From Candidatus Gastranaerophilales bacterium (GTDB lineage: Bacteria; Cyanobacteriota; Vampirovibrionia; Gastranaerophilales; UBA9971), in NCBI GenBank assembly GCA_028277195.1, contig JANQGS010000067.1, positions 1 to 5,299 on the forward strand: a DNA stretch of 5,299 nucleotides, written 5' to 3'. The translations under genes and the position numbers were made by a program. The notes under the pieces are model-generated. The model searched no databases. It was not told the origin of the DNA and saw only the letters and a program-made list of their open reading frames with translations. Below are positions 1 to 5,298 of the stretch, one piece after another (the stretch's first letter is position 1; the number at the start of each line of letters is the position of its first letter).

Positions 1-1
1 A

Positions 2-838
2 GTACCGGCTAAAATAGCCGGGGTAAAAGAAGTTATGGTTTGCAGCCCCGGAATCCGGCCCGTAACAATAGCTGCCTGCGCCATGGCCGGGGCTGACAGG
101 ATATTCAGGGTCGGCGGAGTCCAGGCAATTGCCGCGATGGCCTATGGTACGCAAACTATTCCCCCCGTAAACAAAATAACCGGGCCGGGCAATAAGTATG
201 TAACAGCAGCTAAAAAGGAAATTTACGGGGTATGCGGGATTGATTTCCTTGCCGGGCCGAGCGAGGTAATGATTATAGCCGATGAAACCGCCAAACCCGA
301 CTTTATAGCTGCGGATATGCTGGCCCAAACAGAGCATGATATTGATGCCAGGGCTTATCTTGTTACGACTTCAAGGGATTTGGCCGGGCAGGTCATAAAA
401 AAGTTGGAGGAGTTCCTCAATATAGTTGAAACTTCCGGTATTGCGTCAAAAGCCCTGCGGGAAAGCTCAATTATCCTGGTGAAAAATATAGGGCAAGCCA
501 TGGAAATAAGTAATAAAAAAGCCCCCGAGCACCTTGAAATTTGTTACAAAAACGCGGAAAAAGACCCCGGGAAATACCGCAATTACGGCTCGCTTTTTAT
601 AGGGAACTTTTCAGCGGAAGTTTTCGGGGATTATTGCAGCGGCACAAACCATGTCCTCCCCACAAACGGTGTAGCTAAGTATTCAGGGGGGCTTAGCGTG
701 TTTGACTTCCTGAAAATTCAGACATATCAGTATATTCAGGAAAAAGCCGCAAGTGATTTAGCACGGACCGCATCTAAACTGGCCCGCGTTGAGGGGTTGC
801 ATGCCCATAAACTCTCTGCTGACTTGAGGAAACAGTGA
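2..838 (+). CDS. hisD: Histidinol dehydrogenase, 5'-truncated by window edge
   Basis: This enzyme catalyses the last two steps of histidine synthesis: NAD-dependent, zinc-requiring oxidation of L-histidinol to L-histidine in the cytoplasm. The frame is open from base 2, so the ATG at 35 is an internal Met, not the start; about 150 N-terminal residues lie outside the window. Seen in the sequence, numbering from the Met at 35: the GPGNKYV motif (50-56), AGPSEV (73-78), AQTEHD (97-102), APEHLE (163-168), GDYCSGTNHVLPTNG (198-212) and the terminal HAHK (256-259). From family knowledge, E. coli HisD uses zinc ligands Gln259, His262, Asp360 and His419 and catalytic Glu326 and His327. The matching residues here are Gln98, His101, Asp199, His258, Glu165 and His166, all at one constant offset of 161, so spacing is fully conserved and the enzyme should be active. 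No other his gene is visible; the next gene is a regulator 3 nt downstream. Confidence 0.97.
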   Translation, partial: VPAKIAGVKEVMVCSPGIRPVTIAACAMAGADRIFRVGGVQAIAAMAYGTQTIPPVNKITGPGNKYVTAAKKEIYGVCGIDFLAGPSEVMIIADETAKPDFIAADMLAQTEHDIDARAYLVTTSRDLAGQVIKKLEEFLNIVETSGIASKALRESSIILVKNIGQAMEISNKKAPEHLEICYKNAEKDPGKYRNYGSLFIGNFSAEVFGDYCSGTNHVLPTNGVAKYSGGLSVFDFLKIQTYQYIQEKAASDLARTASKLARVEGLHAHKLSADLRKQ

Positions 839-841
839 TTT

Positions 842-1318
842 ATGCTTGCCGAATTAGTTATACTCTTTGTTTTACTAAAGGAAAAATGCACGATTTACGG
901 GGTAAAAAAGAGAATTGACGGGTATTTTTCGCTTTTTTACAGTGCCAGCCTGGGGTCTATTCATCCTGCCATTAAAAAACTCCACTCAGATAACCATTTA
1001 AGTGTTAAAAAATCCGTAAGCCCCGGCGGGCAGAGGAGTTCTGAATATTCCATCACTCCCTCGGGCAAAAAATATTTTGAAAAAATCATGCTAAACCCGG
1101 AACTCTCCGAGCAAATTGTAAAAATTAAATTGCTTATACTGCCTGAATTGGAAAAAGGCCTGCAAGTACTTATAATTAAAAACATCAGGGAATATTACCG
1201 GGAAAAACTCCTGGATTTTGAGCATTACTATGAAAATAATCCCGCAAGTTATGTAAGGCATTGCATAGACAACATTACAGAGGAAATCAACTGGCTGGGC
1301 AGGCAGGAATTTCTGTAA
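842..1318 (+). CDS. PadR-family transcriptional regulator
   Basis: The product is a 158-residue DNA-binding protein of the PadR type, normally a dimeric winged-helix repressor. Seen: an N-terminal helix ending in a YG motif (residues 19-20), a recognition-helix segment SLGSIHPAIKKL (36-47) matching the PadR pattern S-x-G-S-I-Y-P-A-L-x-x-L with His in place of Tyr, and a wing plus following helix EYSITPSGKKYF (68-79). The C-terminal half (about 87-155) is predicted helical and charged, fitting the dimerisation domain of the longer PadR subclass. The start ATG follows the hisD stop by 3 nt, and a GAGGA inside the end of hisD (826-830) lies 11 nt upstream, so the gene is probably co-transcribed and translationally coupled with hisD. 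The ligand and targets are unknown; PadR regulators often sense phenolics or toxic compounds and act on a neighbouring gene. The 3' end converges on the minus-strand cassette with only 20 nt between stops. Confidence 0.88.
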   Translation: MLAELVILFVLLKEKCTIYGVKKRIDGYFSLFYSASLGSIHPAIKKLHSDNHLSVKKSVSPGGQRSSEYSITPSGKKYFEKIMLNPELSEQIVKIKLLILPELEKGLQVLIIKNIREYYREKLLDFEHYYENNPASYVRHCIDNITEEINWLGRQEFL

Positions 1319-1338
1319 AACCTCTCCCCAAAAACACG

Positions 1339-1680
1339 TTAATAGTAGCACTCATATGACCAATTCATCAAAGCGTTAACAGCCTCGGGTGTTTGTACAC
1401 CATTAATGTAGCTTTGTATAAGCTCCGGGTCCATTTTATATGCTTCAATTGTATTAGGGTCTATATCTTTTGGCGCATATTGTCTGCAAAGCCCTGTTGG
1501 CTCACCATCAAGTGGAGTTCTTTTAAAAAATACCTGACTTGAGGCTCCTCCTTCAGGGTCAGGATTCTTATCTATAAATACCAACCAATTGCCTTCAGCC
1601 ATATAGGCATTTCTTTCTGGTGTCTCCAGTGTAAGCAATGGTACTGTAATTTGAATTGTTGATTGCACTGTTTCTGCCAT
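1339..1680 (-). CDS. Hypothetical protein, third gene of the hydrolase cassette
   Basis: I do not recognise this 113-residue protein. It has no signal peptide and no membrane segment. The N-terminal third is rich in Thr, Val and Ile (ITVPLLTL at 11-18), suggesting beta strands. The middle is acidic and Gly/Pro-rich (DKNPDPEGGASS at 37-48). The C-terminal third looks helical and ends in the aromatic segment NWSYECYY (106-113). Two Cys are present, at 65 and 111. The start is supported by an AGGA at 1688-1691, seven nt upstream of the ATG. It begins 13 nt after the stop of the preceding gene, so it is surely in the same operon. It could be a structural or accessory partner, an immunity protein or an adaptor for the large hydrolase; nothing in the sequence decides. 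A cytoplasmic location is implied by the lack of a signal. Coding status is well supported by the RBS and tight packing. Confidence 0.75.
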   Translation of the reverse strand: MAETVQSTIQITVPLLTLETPERNAYMAEGNWLVFIDKNPDPEGGASSQVFFKRTPLDGEPTGLCRQYAPKDIDPNTIEAYKMDPELIQSYINGVQTPEAVNALMNWSYECYY

Positions 1681-1693
1681 AATTTTTTCCTTT

Positions 1694-2035
1694 TTATTTC
1701 ATACAGATATAAGAATTGTAAATACTATTCCCTGAATAATTTCTTCCGGAATTTTTTTGTTGTACCGAAACCCTGTCTGGGCTTATACCTTCTTCTACCG
1801 CTAAATTTCTGCAAACTCCAACTGCCCCAACTTCGTTGTTGAGTTGGGAGTCAGAATGTATATTTAATTCAGCGATATTATCTGAATGGCCAAAAACTAC
1901 AGCGTTAAATGGACTTGCTTCCCTGCCTGAATTATATAACTCCTGGGGATTTGCTGTATAATAATTTTTGGCTCCATCCTTTTCTTTTGTGCCTGTGTAA
2001 TTTACTCCCATTACTGTAAAGTAAAATTGTACCAT
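1694..2035 (-). CDS. Small protein with faint OmpA-like signature, second gene of the cassette
   Basis: This 113-residue protein has no clear signal peptide and no transmembrane helix. The C-terminal half resembles, weakly, the OmpA-like peptidoglycan-binding fold. It shows GHSDN at 49-53 (family: GHTDN/S), then an N-x-x-L-like segment QLNNEVGAV (64-72), then EEGISPDRVSV (81-91; family: x-x-G-I-x-x-x-R-I/V-x-V) and an Asn-rich tail. The Asp of GHSD, a diaminopimelate contact in OmpA proteins, is kept, but the Arg of the family LSxxRA motif is missing, so binding may be lost or altered. The N-terminal half (Tyr- and Thr-rich) does not match the usual OmpA opening strand. The gene lies 20 nt after the large hydrolase gene and 13 nt before the next, indicating one operon. 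The family assignment is tentative (about one in three); that it is a real gene is much surer. Confidence 0.75.
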   Translation of the reverse strand: MVQFYFTVMGVNYTGTKEKDGAKNYYTANPQELYNSGREASPFNAVVFGHSDNIAELNIHSDSQLNNEVGAVGVCRNLAVEEGISPDRVSVQQKNSGRNYSGNSIYNSYICMK

Positions 2036-2044
2036 GCCATTGTC

Positions 2045-2050
2045 CCTCCT
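2045..2050 (-). promoter_or_regulatory. Strong ribosome binding site (AGGAGG) that decides a start
   Basis: On the minus strand a full AGGAGG lies between the stop of the 793-residue gene and the next gene. Two overlapping ATGs follow, at 2040 (4 nt away) and 2035 (9 nt away), in different frames. Only the one at 2035 has normal spacing and opens a long frame, so it is the chosen start. This near-perfect site suggests the small protein is made in quantity, independently of coupling to the upstream gene. Confidence 0.8.
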
Positions 2051-2055
2051 ATTTA

Positions 2056-4437
2056 CTAACTGTTTACTGACCTTAAAAAATCCCTGTATCTCTCTAACAT
2101 TCCTTTAACATATAATGCGTTTGTAATTGGTCTTCCAAATTTAACCCCGTCTTTAGTCTTGATATCCTCCGGAAGCCTCGCATATCTTCCATTAGGACTA
2201 TGTCTCATCAGCTCTATGTATATAGGGGTTTGTTCAAACTGTCCTGACTTCTCAAGCGTTAACCATTGTCTAATTTGCGGGTCTGAATATCCTAAACCTT
2301 CATTCTCCACAAATTGTCTTACCGCTTTTTCTGTATTACTTGCTTCTGTTATAGGGTTTCCATCATCATAGCGTAACATATCCCCGTCCAGCGCTAAATC
2401 TGTATTTGTCACCTGCTCAAGTATATATTGAAGCTGGGCATTCCTGCTTGCGTATGCTCCGCCCTGGTGGTCAGAGGCCATATAGCTGACTCTGTCTTCC
2501 GGTGTAATATCAGGCCTGTTTAAATAAGGCGACATAGAGGCAGCTAAACGCTTCATTCCGTAACGAAGGCCACCCTCAATTGTATATAGTTCTCGTCTTA
2601 TTTGCTCTTTTGATACATTCCGTCCTTCTGCTCTGGCGAATTCAAGTGCCTCATCAACATCCACCTGTAGTGCCCCGACTGTAGTAACAGGCTCTTTTAG
2701 CCTTTCAAGGACTTCATCGGTTTCGTTCGGAAAAGCAATCCTCATAGGTGTAAACCACCAGTTACCTTTAAGTCTTTCCTCTAACTCAGTTCTATGTTGT
2801 CTCATTTTCTCATCAAGTTGTGTTTCTGAGGTTACTTGATCAAAACCATATTTGGGGTCACTATAAATTTCATTAATAAACTCTGTTATAGGTTGTACAT
2901 AGTCTGCAGTGCCTGCTGTAAGTTCTCTTGCGGCATTTGCCGTATAATTAATACCATTTTCTATACTTTTTTTACTAAGTCTTCCCCAGTAACTCAACGT
3001 ACCCCAAAGACCGCCTGGATTATATATTTTAGAAGTATTATATTCCTGTTCTGACCAAAGTTTTTCTCTAATCTTAAGTTCAATCTCTTTTTCTATACGG
3101 TCCTTAATATCTCCTATGCTGTCTATCTGCCCGTCTGTAATGAAACTGCTTTCTCTGGCTATTGCACTCATTACAACCGCTATATTTTCGGGCGTGGTAG
3201 GGATATTATTCGCTCCCATTTCTTTAACAATAGACTCTGCCCATTGTTGTCTATCTTTTTTTATCCATGAAGAAAGCGCTTTTTTTACAGTTTGTACCGT
3301 CTCTTGTGCATTTGCCTCCCAATCTGTTATATTATGGGCTGCATCAAGCTCAGGATTTTCTATCGGTTTATCCTCTGTCCCTAATGTTGGGTTAGTTGCA
3401 GTTGCATAAAGTGACTTAATTTCAGGGTTATACATCCAATGCCAAGGTTCATGCGGTAAACCTTCTGGGTTATCTTTTGGGAATGTTAATGTAAACCCAT
3501 ACCTTAGAGCATTTTTGTTTAACCAGTCGAATGCGTTACCTAAATTTTTTATATCTACTGCTTTACCTGTATGGTGCTCACTATATCCTACAGGAGCAGC
3601 CTCATCACCTTTTCCTTTCTCTTGCTTTTCTTTTATAATTTTAGACTGATCTGCATAGCTTCTATATCCTTCACTGATCAACAGAGTAACACCATCTTTT
3701 TTAGCATCCTTTTTCATTTGTTCAAAAGATGTAAGTGCATCTTTATCTAATTGTACATTTCTGCCTTTACCAAAAATCATATTATCAGGTATTTCTGCAA
3801 GGCTTTCAAGGTCTGCTTCATCGTGTCGTTTATGTCCTCTCTTTGTGTCAGGTCTAGAGTTAAATTCTGGCCTTTCATATATCGGTTTAACTTCAGACTC
3901 TACCACTGTAGTTTGGACTACTGGCGCTGGTGCTGACGGCTCTGCTGTCGGAGCAGGTGTTGGCGCTGGTGCTGCCGTTGGTGCTGGTGCTGCTGGCGGT
4001 GCCTCAGAAGCAGGCAATCTTGTTGATGATTCATATACATCTGCACCTGTTGTATCAAAATAGGCTTCGTGTTCTTCTTCAAGCTCTGTAGTTCTCTCTG
4101 CTTGCAAGTTTTGCATATTTTTTACCCTTGCTTGCACCTTTTCACTTTTACTTTTTTGAGTTTTTAGACCTACTCTTGCATTTCTCATATCACTGGTAAT
4201 TTTCTGCCCTGCTGTCATTGTCCTGGTAAATTTATCACCCTCTTCTGAGTAAATATCAAGGTCCTGGGCTGTTTTTGTAAATAAGTTAACCAGATTGTCT
4301 TCTTTTCCATCAATCTTGGCCCATATGTTACCCACTTTTTCAGGGTTAAGACCTAGCATCTCTGCTATATCTTGTTTGTGTGCAGCTACATAATGCCCTA
4401 TTGTTGGATATTCTTTTCCTATAGAATAATTTCCCAT
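2056..4437 (-). CDS. Bifunctional peptidoglycan hydrolase: M15B/VanY-like peptidase plus DUF1615-like domain
   Basis: The 793-residue product has no N-terminal signal or membrane helix. Residues 1-135 are unrecognised, with a charged, coiled-coil-like stretch at about 84-125. Residues 142-173 are a Pro/Ala linker. Residues about 215-340 form a zinc carboxypeptidase of the VanY/LdcB type: GYRSYADQ (257-264), SEHHTGKAVD (286-295, family zinc ligands His288 and Asp295) and EPWHW (330-334, catalytic Glu330 and zinc ligand His333). The motif set is intact, so it should cut D-Ala-containing stem peptides. Residues about 365-790 match what I recall of DUF1615: AIARESSF (425-432), GALQVDVDEA (588-597), RRELYTIEGGLRYG (614-627), AYASRN (661-666), ALDGDMLRY (682-690), LEKSGQFEQT (728-737) and YARLP (752-756). 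ESSF and GALQ resemble the catalytic-Glu and G-x-M-Q motifs of lytic transglycosylases, suggesting Glu429 cleaves glycan strands; this is inference. The start has GAGGA 8 nt upstream. It is the first gene of a three-gene operon. Likely roles are an exported muralytic effector, a lysin or a cell-wall remodeller. Confidence 0.88.
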   Translation of the reverse strand: MGNYSIGKEYPTIGHYVAAHKQDIAEMLGLNPEKVGNIWAKIDGKEDNLVNLFTKTAQDLDIYSEEGDKFTRTMTAGQKITSDMRNARVGLKTQKSKSEKVQARVKNMQNLQAERTTELEEEHEAYFDTTGADVYESSTRLPASEAPPAAPAPTAAPAPTPAPTAEPSAPAPVVQTTVVESEVKPIYERPEFNSRPDTKRGHKRHDEADLESLAEIPDNMIFGKGRNVQLDKDALTSFEQMKKDAKKDGVTLLISEGYRSYADQSKIIKEKQEKGKGDEAAPVGYSEHHTGKAVDIKNLGNAFDWLNKNALRYGFTLTFPKDNPEGLPHEPWHWMYNPEIKSLYATATNPTLGTEDKPIENPELDAAHNITDWEANAQETVQTVKKALSSWIKKDRQQWAESIVKEMGANNIPTTPENIAVVMSAIARESSFITDGQIDSIGDIKDRIEKEIELKIREKLWSEQEYNTSKIYNPGGLWGTLSYWGRLSKKSIENGINYTANAARELTAGTADYVQPITEFINEIYSDPKYGFDQVTSETQLDEKMRQHRTELEERLKGNWWFTPMRIAFPNETDEVLERLKEPVTTVGALQVDVDEALEFARAEGRNVSKEQIRRELYTIEGGLRYGMKRLAASMSPYLNRPDITPEDRVSYMASDHQGGAYASRNAQLQYILEQVTNTDLALDGDMLRYDDGNPITEASNTEKAVRQFVENEGLGYSDPQIRQWLTLEKSGQFEQTPIYIELMRHSPNGRYARLPEDIKTKDGVKFGRPITNALYVKGMLERYRDFLRSVNS
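3919..4014 (-). repeat. Pro/Ala-rich linker repeat inside the hydrolase gene
   Basis: This stretch encodes residues 142-173, almost entirely Pro and Ala with some Thr, Glu and Ser (PAP/APAPT units). At DNA level it is locally GC-rich and internally repetitive: the 14-mer TGGCGCTGGTGCTG (plus-strand sense) occurs at 3922-3935 and again at 3961-3974. It acts as a flexible spacer between the N-terminal charged region and the M15 peptidase. Such simple repeats can change length by slippage; the repeat is 39 bp out of phase with itself, a multiple of three, so length changes would keep the frame. Confidence 0.8.
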
Positions 4438-4485
4438 AATTCTCTTCCTCTTATCTACCTATAAAAAAATATAAAATTTACCCTT

Positions 4486-4514
4486 TTTATCCTTTCTTAT
4501 ATTTATAAAAACAA
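4486..4514 (-). promoter_or_regulatory. Possible promoter of the hydrolase cassette
   Basis: On the minus strand TTGTTT (4509-4514) and GATAAA (4486-4491) are separated by 17 nt, giving a predicted leader of roughly 40 nt before the ATG at 4437. The whole region is very AT-rich, so near-consensus hexamers are expected by chance; other pairs, such as TTTACA at 4538-4543 with TTGTAT, are possible. The operon has to be read from this stretch, but the exact site is uncertain. Confidence 0.25.
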
Positions 4515-4621
4515 ATACAATTAAAAAATTGCCATCTTGTAAAAAAATTCTATAAATTTCTCGGAATTTTATCGACGGATTTAAGGTGAGAGAGGCGGGT
4601 GGGTAATTTTGAAAAATTTAT

Positions 4622-4679
4622 TTATACTGCTCCCAAATTAAATTTCAGATTTTTACGGTTAATGTCTGGAGTAGTATAA
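4622..4679. repeat. Inverted repeat pair TTATACTGCTCC / GGAGTAGTATAA
   Basis: The 12-mer at 4622-4633 and the one at 4668-4679 are reverse complements with a single mismatch (11 of 12), separated by 34 nt. A related shortened copy, GGAGTATAAT, recurs at 4792-4801 and there forms the -10 box of dgkA. The outermost copies (4622 and 4801) therefore point inward, like the ends of a small element of about 180 bp, although the third copy lacks three bases. Confidence 0.5.
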
Positions 4680-4768
4680 GCGAAGCGGGAGTGATGAATT
4701 TTGGAAAATCCGGCTTTGCCGCGCAAATGCGGACAGCGCCGCCTGCTTCGCCCGGTTTTCAAAAATTC
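4680..4768. repeat. GC-rich palindromic element (MITE/REP-like)
   Basis: Two inverted pairs interlock here. GCGAAGCGGG (4680-4689) pairs with CCTGCTTCGC (4742-4751), 9 of 10. The AT-rich arm at 4696-4713 (GAATTTTGGAAAATCCGG) pairs with 4752-4768 (CCGGTTTTCAAAAATTC) with one mismatch and one bulge. Between them is a GC-rich segment with small hairpins, for example CGGC-TTT-GCCG at 4711-4721. The two pairs cannot both form fully, so alternative folds are possible. The compact palindromic build in an otherwise AT-rich spacer suggests a dispersed non-coding repeat. Whether it is repeated in the genome cannot be seen here. Confidence 0.55.
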
Positions 4769-4795
4769 AAACTCATTCATGTATAACAACTGGAG

Positions 4796-4801
4796 TATAA
4801 T
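4796..4801 (+). promoter_or_regulatory. Probable -10 box of dgkA
   Basis: A perfect TATAAT lies 26 nt before the dgkA ATG, giving a predicted leader of only about 20 nt. No good -35 is seen at 16-18 nt upstream (TCATTC at 4773-4778 is poor) and there is no extended TGn motif, so the promoter may be weak or activator-dependent. The box falls inside the third copy of the GGAGTA-type repeat. Confidence 0.45.
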
Positions 4802-4827
4802 AGAATTGTAGGTTACAAAGACAAAAA

Positions 4828-5220
4828 ATGAAAAAATACAGGCACAAAAATACAATATCCAGCTTCATGGCAGCGCAAAGGGGCTTAATGCTCGCCATAA
4901 AGTCCCAGCGCAACTTCAGGGTCGGCTTTTTAATCGCGTTAATTGTTCTTGCAGCCGGGATTTTATTAAAATTCAGCTTTGTTAAAATGGCTGTTGTTGT
5001 CCTGGCTATCGGGTTTGTGCTGTTTGCCGAGCTCATAAATACGGCGGTGGAATTTGTTGTGGACACGTATTTTAAGAGAAAATACTCTGAAATGGCCAAA
5101 ATGACCAAGGATATCGCCGCAGGCGCAGTGCTGCTTGCTATTTATATTTCGGCTTTAGTGGGCGTGCTGTTATTCCTGCCCGGGATTATAAAGTATCTTC
5201 AGTACTTTCTCCCTGCCTAG
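4828..5220 (+). CDS. dgkA: Diacylglycerol kinase / undecaprenol kinase, integral membrane
   Basis: This 130-residue membrane kinase phosphorylates a lipid alcohol with ATP: diacylglycerol in Gram-negative DgkA, undecaprenol in many Gram-positive homologues. Either way it recycles lipid intermediates of envelope synthesis. Seen: an amphipathic N-terminus with QRNF (27-30), hydrophobic segments at about 33-48, 51-69 and 98-118, and the family signature ELINTAVEFVVD (68-79), followed by AKMTKDIAAGAVLLAI (90-105). Glu68, Asn71, Glu75, Lys94 and Asp95 correspond to the conserved active-site residues of E. coli DgkA. Length is normal. The ATG at 4828 is the only sensible start: an in-frame stop lies at 4801-4803 and the N-terminus matches family length. 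The ribosome binding site is weak (AGG at 4810-4812, 15 nt away). The substrate cannot be decided from sequence. The 3' end overlaps, antisense, the end of a GTPase gene by 51 nt. Confidence 0.93.
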   Translation: MKKYRHKNTISSFMAAQRGLMLAIKSQRNFRVGFLIALIVLAAGILLKFSFVKMAVVVLAIGFVLFAELINTAVEFVVDTYFKRKYSEMAKMTKDIAAGAVLLAIYISALVGVLLFLPGIIKYLQYFLPA

Positions 5221-5298
5221 CCCGGTTTTCGCTGAAAACCCGATAACTTCGGTATTAAATACCCGCGATATATGCCTTATGGACTCATTTAACCTGTT
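5170..5298 (-). CDS. engB: C-terminal end of a GTPase, probably EngB/YsxC (YihA), cut by window edge
   Basis: On the minus strand a frame is open from the window edge and ends with TAA at 5170-5172, giving 42 residues. It contains EVIGFSAKTGLGREKVLKIL (17-36 of the fragment), which is the G5 loop (SAK/SAKTG) of TRAFAC GTPases followed by the last helix. In EngB, a ribosome-assembly GTPase for the large subunit, G5 lies about 20-25 residues from the C-terminus exactly as here. The upstream helix with Leu, Ile and His fits the EngB alpha-helix before that strand. Other small GTPases with a terminal G5 cannot be excluded, because the G1-G4 motifs lie outside the window. The gene converges on dgkA and shares 51 nt with its 3' end, including both stop codons. 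Confidence 0.68.
   Translation of the reverse strand, partial: NRLNESIRHISRVFNTEVIGFSAKTGLGREKVLKILYNPGQE

Larger units (their letters stand above)
4438..4827. other. Intergenic region between divergent cassette and dgkA
   Basis: About 390 bp without a supportable gene lies between two divergently read genes. The left part (4438-4600) is strongly AT-rich with A and T runs and carries the RBS and presumably the promoter of the minus-strand cassette. The right part (about 4600-4800) holds nested inverted and direct repeats around a GC-rich core, listed separately, then the dgkA promoter. A minus-strand frame across 4622-4855 reads through the repeats and has no family resemblance or plausible RBS. 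I see no tRNA or obvious riboswitch. Confidence 0.7.

Noticed and set aside
1319..1338. Terminator between padR and the convergent cassette
   Set aside because: The 20 bp hold no stable stem and no T run in either direction.
961..1351. Two minus-strand frames opposite padR
   Set aside because: Both lie antisense to the clear PadR gene and carry no family signature.
3845..4063. Plus-strand Ala/Gly-rich frame
   Set aside because: It is the antisense reading of the Pro/Ala linker in the hydrolase gene.
4570..4605. Possible tRNA or RNA gene (GGTGAGAGAGGCGGGTGGG resembles a G-rich RNA start)
   Set aside because: No cloverleaf pairing, no T-arm GTTC box and no CCA end can be built around it.
4622..4855. 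Minus-strand frame of 77 codons in the intergenic region
   Set aside because: It runs through the palindromic repeats and into dgkA antisense, has no good RBS and shows low-complexity basic residues typical of translated repeats.
4773..5108. Minus-strand frame of 111 codons opposite dgkA
   Set aside because: It is the antisense shadow of a well-supported membrane kinase and has no recognisable motif.
5224..5240. Hairpin GGTTTTC-GCT-GAAAACC just after the dgkA stop, as an intrinsic terminator
   Set aside because: There is no T run after it, and the bases are the SAKTG-coding region of the overlapping GTPase gene, which explains the sequence.
5251..5263. Small palindrome GGTAT-TAA-ATACC
   Set aside because: Only a five-base stem, inside the GTPase coding frame; expected by chance.
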